Program-made: the position numbers and the translations under genes | Source: Epiperipatus broadwayi | Taxonomy: Eukaryota > Onychophora > Udeonychophora > Euonychophora > Peripatidae | DNA length: 64,000 bases | Direction of reading: 5' to 3' | NCBI GenBank assembly: GCA_028023455.1 | Contig: JAQFVV010006835.1 | Coordinates: forward strand, 244,558-308,557 | The notes under the pieces: generated by a model | What the model was told of the DNA's origin: nothing | The model's input: the letters and a program-made list of their open reading frames with translations, nothing else | The model's database searches: none | Shown here: positions 56,901 to 64,000 of the stretch, one piece after another | Layout: each line of letters starts with the position of its first letter | How positions within the stretch are numbered: the stretch's first letter is position 1

Positions 56901-58224
56901 TACAAAGTCCAACGTATTACTTTTATGTATCTAATAACTCTCCTAGTTAATCCAGCGTTTGTTAAATTTTTAGCATAAAGTCTCCAATACATTTTATCCT
57001 GATACGATGTTTTCATGACTATTTGATAGTAAATTGAGCTTTGATCGAGATGATAGGAAATTATAATTAAAATTAGCACTGCATGTTTGTCGGTAAACTT
57101 TTATAAATTATTTTTAAAAAAAACTACTCTCTTATAATTTTAAAACGATTTTGAGAGCGTCTATAATTACTTAGCTATTTCTAATAGCACACTTTACTTT
57201 AAAATTTTCAATCACTATCCCCCTCCGAACAATTGAACCTTGGTTTTATACCGGAAGAAACTTCCCATTTGATTGGTGAATTAAACAATCAACTTGCTAG
57301 CTTATTTACATATTTTACCAACAAGACAGAATTAAAAATAAATAATGACTTATTTAATATTTATTTTTTATCACATTATTAAATTCTTAAATTAATCTTT
57401 ATCGTTTATTTAAATTCATTAAACATTTTTTTTTAAAATATACTTTCTTACTTTATTTCACTTTTAACTTTTATAAGATTATTTTTATAAACAAACTAAT
57501 TCTATTTTTATTCGTTACGTTTTTAAGCAGTATTTTAAAATCAGATTTAATGTTTCACATTAATTATTTTTATTTTTATCTCATGATAGCCAAAATAATA
57601 TTTATAAATTTTATAACAGAATTTTTAAAATAGCTTTGCAACTTTATTAAAAAAAACTCCCAAGCATGTGTGTATGTGTCTAATTAACATCTGTTTTTCT
57701 TACAACAAAGCTACAAACGCTTGTAATAATCTAAAAATAAACTAACAATTCATTTTTTAAAAATAAATATTTTTTAAAATAAATAATATCTTATAACAAT
57801 TTTTAAAATAATAATTCGATATTATTAAAATCAAATATTAATCTTCTATCATGTACTACTAATAATTAAAATATTTATATTCATTTAGTAAATTTTAATC
57901 TTTATCAACAATAAATATATGCATTTAATTTTAACTTGTCTTTTAAAAACTTTAACTTTAAACAGTTATTTATTAAATTTATTAATGCAGTATTGATTAT
58001 GGCCAATTTTCCCAACCATATACTATTATCATTCCCATTGAAACGTCTCTCTCAAACATCAGCACAATTTTTACATATCAAATATTCATAGATTACTTTA
58101 ATTACACTTCTTAAAAGATTGTTATAAACAAAATTAACATCATATAGCTAAATATATCTTAAATTTAAATTTTTTTAAAATAGATTGATACAATAATTTA
58201 TGGAGACCCATACAAAAGGGCACA
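53918..58224. mobile_element. Very AT-rich 4.3-kb block with TG...CA ends inserted in (AT)n
   Basis: It begins TGTACCCTCACTTC right after an (AT)n run and ends AAAAGGGCACA right before another (AT)n run, so ends pair as TGTACCC/GGGCACA with one change. On the minus strand near 57205-57290 there is CACCAATCAAATGG, then GGTATAAAACC about 25 bases on: a CCAAT box and TATA box in LTR-promoter spacing. No coding frame is present. It could be an unusually long solo LTR, a non-autonomous LTR element, or coincidence. Internal LTR copies were not seen. Confidence 0.35.
57205..57290 (-). promoter_or_regulatory. CCAAT and TATA boxes on the minus strand
   Basis: Reading on the minus strand: ACCAATCAAA, about 20 bases, then CGGTATAAAACCAAGG. 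The patch is GC-richer than its surroundings. Transcription would run towards lower coordinates inside the 53918-58224 block. Confidence 0.4.
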
Positions 58225-59950
58225 ATATATATATATATATTGAGGCAGATGATCTGATGCTCAGATCCTGCTTCACAGCCCACATCCAATCTCCTACCAC
58301 CTAACTGTATTCAAACCCGCCTTTACGCACGTATATACATAGCTAATAATATATATATTTCTTTTGGTTAGTATCATAACATAAATAACATTAACAGTAT
58401 GTATTTTAATTTAAAAATATTTTATTTAATAATATTCGCATGTATATACGGGTGTAAATAATAAATATCTATCTATTTCAGTGTAGGAGATTGTGAATAA
58501 ATTGTTATATTATATATATAAGATATTCTATATGAAACTTATTATTTTTTCATATATAATTTTGTAGCCAGAAATGATGCAATCTCATTAAGAAGTCATT
58601 CGAAAAACAATTACCCGGAAGACCCTTTAGATAAAAGTAAAAGATTACGAATTGGTAATAATAAAATAAACCCATTAGTGGAAATTGTCCATGCTAGCTT
58701 GTTTTAAAATCGTAAGATATATTTTAAAACAATCATTCAAGAAACTGATAACCAACTTGCATTGTTTCAAACATCTTACTAGAAAAGAGTATCTGGTCAA
58801 ACTATTCCAGATGAAACTTAAGTGCTTAAACCACCTCAGGTCCAGCAGTAGTTGCTAAGTTACAGCTTCAAAATAAAAGTATATACTGCTGGATTTGAAT
58901 CCACAAAGGAGAGATCATTAAATAACTATGTTGCTATACATATTCCATGCCAGTTTTGATTCTCACTCAATGTGTCATGAGTAGGAGAAATTTCACCTTT
59001 TCCCTCTGTTCTAAATATGCTGTTCCCATGAACGAAGCTCGGCATCCCGTACCAATGAACTTTATGTATTTTTCCAGTGAAAATGAAATGCTAATTCTCA
59101 AATAATAATGCTACCCTAGATCTAGTGAAACAATACCAATGGACTGACTCCTAGTGAAATCGCTCTTCTAAATAAGCAAGGTAAAGAACTTTGACCACTT
59201 GCAATTCTTAAATCCTGCCTTCTCTGTAATATTTATATTTTAATCACCTATTTTAAATGTCTTCAAAATGTGTATTCGTATAACTCTATATAACTAATCT
59301 ATATTAAGCCTCCTATAAAATGTTTTTCCTTTTCTTTTATTTCCAAGTGGCAAATAATTTTCATTAAGATTTATGTATTTATATTTTAAAATAAATGCCA
59401 ATAGTATTCTAAAATCGCAAGCATATAATTCATTTTCGTTTCCCCACCCATCATTTACCGGGTAATTAATTTATAATTTGATCAAAACAAGTCTTATTCA
59501 GCTTGCCCAGGTGCTTGCAATTTTAGATAAATTAGATAAATAAACTAATTATATTTTTATGTTTACTGTAGAAAAACAGATTGACATCTGTTTTTTTTCA
59601 CATTTTCCTTCCCAAATAATGCGCTATCTTTTATTCTTAAATTATATTATATATGTAAAACCCATCTTAGCTTATTACCACCACCCACTTATTTTGTAAT
59701 AATTTATATATTTTCACAAGGGCATTGATTAATCAAAATTGAGATTTATTAAATGTGTGGCAAGTAATGAATAATATTAAGTAACATAATGTAAGGGGGA
59801 GGGGGATCTTAGTTTTATATTTAAGTATAATTATTATCCATGTTTGCTTGATGAAGCCATATCATTATGCCGAATATTTCATAATTTATGGGCAATAAAT
59901 ACACTTCGATAATCTTTAATTTTTAGAATTATATTTATATTATATCATTA
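58225..59950. other. AT-rich intergenic, nothing recognised
   Basis: Short (AT)n runs; no supported gene or long repeat. The start (TGAGGCAGATGATCTGATGC) is the sequence that resumes after the (AT)n-bounded block. Confidence 0.45.
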
Positions 59951-59954
59951 AGCG

Positions 59955-60315
59955 TTACATGCATAAAGGCCAGTTCGTTTTGATATATGTTCGTGCTTCT
60001 TTCTCGCATGGAGGCTTCATGCAGTTGAGCCCCATCATCATTGTCAATGTCCTTAAACCAGGCTGTAAAACCACCCTGGGGACATCCTTGGTCTTATGTG
60101 CATGCTTTATACTGGGATCGCTCTGGAAAATCCAGCCTGATAATGACATAGCCGACCGTCATTCGTCTCAATACCGATCCTGCCTATGTTGCAGAGGAAA
60201 TTGGTCAACTTCATTCTTAAAATTCATGAATCATACTCCAGGATCCATAATTGGACCAACCCATTCAGCCGGCCATGCACACACCGCCTTTCAGTGTCTT
60301 ATTAGTCACCCAGAA
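59955..60315 (-). other. GC-richer patch, possible decayed coding sequence
   Basis: Composition differs sharply from the flanks. On the minus strand one frame contains DQGCPQGG, which matches the RT motif-B signature of R1/Jockey-like LINEs, but no other RT motif was found around it. Frames on both strands stay open for 60-140 codons, which the higher GC alone can explain. Could be a host exon or LINE relic; not resolved. Confidence 0.25.
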
Positions 60316-60399
60316 ATAGTCATAAGCCGTAATGAGATGATTTCTTTAAACAGACATATTTCCATTAGTTTAATATATGTATTAATGCGATAGATTTAG

Positions 60400-61500
60400 T
60401 ATCGTTTATGTAATTATTCATTACCCATCCCGCACATTAATTATCTATAACTCCAATCAATAATAACATTGAATGTAACCAAATATATCTGCTTGTAAAA
60501 TTATTATCCTTTTAAATTAATTAAATGCTCTTTTCATCTCTGTGGGTGTAATAGTATTCCAGTAATGTATTCTAATAGCACTAGTTCATTAAATCACACA
60601 TATATATTATTAGAATAGCCGCAAATCTTACGTTATCATTAAATATGAATCGAACACATATATATGTAATACGTACGAGGCTCATGTCAGGCAAATAACC
60701 CGACATAATTTTGTTATTAATAAATCTTAAATATATATATCAAACTCGAACCATTGCTTTCTTTTAGTTAAGTTAAAATAGTAAGTTATTATTTATGCTA
60801 AATATGACTAGATGATCTCCGCTCAATACATAATTAATATGCTAGGTCATGAGCCTTCATTGCTCATAAAATATAGCTAGTTATTAAGTTATTCTATCAT
60901 ATAAGTTTAGCCTAGAGTCTTTTTGCATCTCCGATGACCGATGCCAGTGGTGAGAAGTAAATTAAGTCGATGTCATCGGGACTGTTGTTTATAAAGTTAT
61001 AGATCTGGGAAATAGGCAAATAGGGCAGAGTTCATGAGTGTTCCTGACCTGTGTATCTTGCACACGATTGGATTTGAGGTACTTTTGCCTAGATGCTAGA
61101 TCTTGTTACATGAACATACAAATCCGACCGGCACGATATATATGCACGGACACTTATTTAACCTTTACTTTATGTCAAAGTCTACTGGCTTAATTAGTTT
61201 ACAAAATGAGAATTATATTTGCTATTTTATATTCCTTGAATGATGAAGGGAACTTGTTTATTAAGTAATGTAGGTACACTTCTTTGCTCGTGAAGTCCCA
61301 GGAGATGAAGTGGAGTAAAGAAGATGGCCAATTTAGAATCTACTTTTAATTAACAATAACTAAAGGATTTAATTGATTTTCATAGTATGCTTTATCTCCC
61401 CATCATGTCAATAAAGTTACCTTTTAATTCCCAGAATTTGTATACTAAAATAATTAAAGAGTGGCGAGTGTATTTTTTTAAACTTTTTTTAATTACTTGT
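60400..61500. other. AT-rich intergenic, nothing recognised
   Basis: No coding or RNA signal seen. Confidence 0.45.
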
Positions 61501-61681
61501 TTAAAGTCATCATTATCAACCATTGTCAATCCACTGCAGGATAAAGATCTCTCCAAGTTTAATCCATCTTCTCCGATCTTTAGCTTCTCTTCTCCACATC
61601 ACTCCTACACACTTTCTTATTTCATCCATCTATCCTACATATGATCTCTTGCTGGGTCATTTACAATCTCTTGGAATCCAG

Positions 61682-62230
61682 TTATAAGATTTCAATTGTC
61701 CATCTATTATCATCTCTTCTAAAAATATGTCCAGCCCAACTCCACTTCAATCTTTTAAATTTTTCAATGAGGTCAGTAACACCTGTTTGTTCTCTTACCC
61801 ATACATTGTGTTTTCGATCTCTTCTTGTTATTCCCAACATGCATCTCTCCATACTTCTTTGAGTGGTCTGGAGTCTCTGTATTTCTTTTCTATTAAGTAT
61901 ACAAGTCTCAGATCCATAAGTAAGAACTGGTAAAATACATTTGTTAAAAATCTTCCTTTTCAAACACATAGACATATTTCCTTTTAGTATCAAGTTAGTT
62001 CTATCAAAAGTACTCCACCCAAGTTTAATTCTATGATTAATTTCATCCATTATGTTTCCATCTGTATTAATAATCTGACCAATGTATTTGTAGCTGTTAA
62101 CTTCTTCTAATTCATCATAATCAATTTTTATTTTCATATTTTGAGCAAATTGATTAAACATTACTTTAGTCTTTTTAACATTTATCTTTAGTCCTACTTT
62201 CCTACTTTCATTTGATAACTCCTGCAACAT
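61682..62230 (-). pseudogene. RTE reverse transcriptase, C-terminal part
   Basis: 182 codons. It begins after motif C with MLQELSNESRKVGLKINVKKTKVM (motif D, GLKIN-KTK). It continues with YKYIGQIINTDGN (motif E), the HRIKLGWSTF and KGNMSMCLKRKIFNKCILPVLTYGSETC blocks, and ends ERCMLGITRRDRKHN-WVREQTG and LKWSWAGHIFRR. This order is diagnostic of RTE/BovB-type LINEs. Motif C itself lies just upstream at about 62222-62290 in another frame and reads DFSDDIVVFAN, with FSDD in place of YADD. Confidence 0.85.
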
Positions 62231-62586
62231 TTCCTGCAGCTCTGAAGCATTATTTGCAAAAACAACTATATCATCAGAAAAATCTAAATGACTTAAATAA
62301 TCTCAATTTATTTTCACTCCATCAGTTTCCCATTTTAATTCACAAAATACTTCTTGCAACATTGCTGTAAAAAGTTTTGGAGATATGGAGTCATTTTCTT
62401 TTACACCTTTCTCAATGTTGACTTTCCCAGTATCATTATGTAATCTACTTGTTGCTGTTGCATTTTTATAAATATTTCTTTAAAATATGACAATACCCTG
62501 GATCTATATCTTGATGATCTAATGCTTTAATCACTAAAGAAATGTTTAGAGAATCAAATGCCATTTCATAATCTACCAAATCCAAA

Positions 62587-62958
62587 TCATAATGGCAACT
62601 CATATTCATTTGTCCTTTCTATAATAGTATGATCTATTGTACTAAAACCACTTTTAAATCCAGCTTGTTCCCTTGGTTGGTGGAAATCCAATGTTCTCTG
62701 TAGACGAGTTGTAATTATCTTGGTAAAAATTTTGTATAAAACCGATAAAAGGCTGATAGGTCTGTAATTTCTAATATCTTCTTTATCACCTTTTTTAAAT
62801 ATTAATATTATTACTGCAATCTTCCAATCATCTGGTACATCTTTATCATTTAAACATTTGATATATAACTTTGCTAAAAAAATTTCTATTTCTTCACCTG
62901 CTTCTTTTAATATATCAATTATAATTTCATCATTACCAGGAGCCTTTCCTTTCTTCAT
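62587..62958 (-). pseudogene. RTE reverse transcriptase, fingers region
   Basis: 123 codons opening MKKGKAPGNDEIIIDILKEAGE (the KAPG-D entry of LINE RTs), then VPDDWKIAVIILIFKKGDKEDIRNYRPISLLSVLYKIFTKIITTRL and the REQAGFKSGFSTIDHT block. Motif A follows out of frame at about 62530-62580 as DYEMAFDS. All residues are in family order; the frame breaks shortly after EYELPL. Confidence 0.85.
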
Positions 62959-62974
62959 ACATTTAATTGCATGC

Positions 62975-63450
62975 TTTTTTATATATGTGTGTATGACTTA
63001 ACCCAAGTATTTGCAATAACTTTGTTATAAACCAGTAATAGAATAACGTATCTTTATGTACTGCCAAGCTAATAATGCAAAAAATAATAAAATGATACTC
63101 CATAATAATAAAATGATAAGTTATAAAAAAATTCATAACCAAGGGCTGTAATTATTATGGGTCAATATGGACATTAATCACTTATGTAGAATATAGTTAA
63201 TGCAATACTATCTCTATATAGCTTAAACCACAAACCCACACCCAATATATATAATGAAACTAGGATCACACTATCAGCTTGTTTCAGGAATAATCAATGT
63301 TCCAAATCTAAATAAAAAATCACATATGTTAATGTATATGAAATATTAAAATTTCAATGATTATTGTGTGCAGCTTCTTAATCAACAGAATTATTTATTG
63401 GTTAGCTGGGGATGCTCAGGGTTTGTCACTATATATATATATATATATTC
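62975..63450. other. Foreign sequence replacing the RTE linker
   Basis: Between ATTTAATTGCATG (62963) and the block TTGCAGTTTTTAAAAGTGTATCAG (63480) this copy has about 480 bases unrelated to the about 415-base linker seen in the other RTE copy at 25810-26210. It ends in an (AT)n run at 63432-63449. A gene-conversion, deletion-insertion or element insertion is possible. Confidence 0.6.
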
Positions 63451-63991
63451 TAACTGCTTTTTTTTCTACCAGCTATCTTTGTTGCAGTTTTTAAAAGTGT
63501 ATCAGTTATTTTCATATTAATTTCATTCAAATCTGAATCATGTTCAAAATCTACTAATACTTGAAACCGATTTGTAAGTTCTAATTTAAATTCATTAGAA
63601 TGTTTCTGAAGATTAGGAATATCAACTGTAAACATAGTTTCTTCTTAATAATTTTTGTCTCTCAGTTTTACATTAACATGTATCTCACCCCTTTACTAAT
63701 CGATGATCACTTCCTGTGTTAAATTTATTAAGAACATTACAATCTTGAAATATGTATTTCCTGTTAGTCGTAAATATAATCCAATTCTTGCTGTACCTTC
63801 ATTTGGATGTTTCCATGTCCATTTCCTTCTAACATTTTTCTCAAAAAAAAGAATTCATAATATAAAAAGTTTTTCTTTCTGCAAACCTCCACAAGTCTAT
63901 GTCCTCTCTCATTTCTTTTACCATAACCAAAATTACCTACAACACTTTCATCTTTCATTTGTTTACCAATTTCTAGCATTAAAATCTCCAT
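63450..63991 (-). pseudogene. RTE endonuclease C-terminal part
   Basis: Two frame pieces. The first (63991-63764) reads VVGNFGYGKRNERGHRLVEVCRKKNFLYYEFFF then HGNIQMKVQQELDYIYD, matching the EEP endonuclease block VG-GYGERNERG-L-FC and the ---IDYI step. The second (63635-63450) reads KHSNEFKLELTNRFQVL and TLLKTATKIAG, the post-endonuclease linker. The catalytic N-terminus is outside the window. Confidence 0.8.
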
Positions 63992-64000
63992 AACAATTTT

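Larger units (their letters stand above)
61507..64000 (-). mobile_element. RTE-type LINE, 5' end beyond the window
   Basis: From the right edge leftwards on the minus strand: endonuclease end (63991-63764), its continuation (63635-63450), a replaced linker, RT fingers and palm (62958-62260), thumb and C-terminal domain (62230-61682), then the conserved 3' tail (AACCATTGTCAATCCACTGC at 61517). Frameshifts and stops separate the pieces. Closest relatives in the window are the split copy at 16965-27160 and the tail at 29324-29490. Confidence 0.9.

Overview
This is a strongly AT-rich stretch of animal nuclear genome. It is made almost entirely of transposable elements, their relics and simple repeats. 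The animal assignment rests on the element mix: RTE-type and L1/Tx1-like non-LTR retrotransposons, a Penelope-type GIY-YIG nuclease, a Gypsy-type gag, a pogo/Tigger-like MITE, tRNA-derived SINE heads, and long (GATA)n, (ATT)n and (AT)n tracts. A lophotrochozoan such as a mollusc would fit, but that is a guess. No complete host gene is visible. The only host-gene candidate is a short terminal coding exon on the minus strand near 10.6 kb.

Layout. 0-1.7 kb: decayed Gypsy-type gag, a 235-bp tandem duplication and a foldback. 4.2 kb: (GATA)n. 7.6-9.4 kb: two palindromic repeats, the second carrying hammerhead-ribozyme-like cores. 10.3-13 kb: possible host last exon, a foldback with a tRNA-like core, and a decayed hammerhead palindrome. 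15.4 and 16.8 kb: SINE and tRNA-like sequences. 16.97-27.16 kb: an RTE retrotransposon on the minus strand split by a 7.3-kb L1/Tx1-like LINE, which is flanked by a 13-bp target-site duplication. 29.3-29.9 kb: an RTE 3' tail and another hammerhead copy. 31.85-38.05 kb: a hammerhead-bearing repeat split by a 5.1-kb LTR element with 2.19-kb LTRs and only 0.73 kb of non-coding interior. 38.5 kb: RT relic. 40.1-44.3 kb: several foldbacks. 45.4-47.3 kb: a 5'-truncated LINE with an uninterrupted 448-codon RT reading frame, sitting inside an (ATT)n microsatellite. 50.5-53.9 kb: a MITE followed by two head-to-head Penelope-like 3' ends. 53.92-58.22 kb: a very AT-rich block with TG...CA ends, inserted in an (AT)n run. 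61.5-64 kb: an RTE copy running off the right edge.

The most interesting signal is a dispersed palindromic/tandem repeat family that carries a type I hammerhead-like motif. The motif has a CTGATGA box, a stem II hairpin, GAAA, a minimal stem III, and a bulged stem I with one compensatory base change between copies. At 37.4-37.9 kb two such motifs lie in tandem 445 bp apart. This is the organisation expected of retrozymes or of Penelope pLTRs. The second theme is the number of head-to-head palindromes and of insertions into microsatellites.
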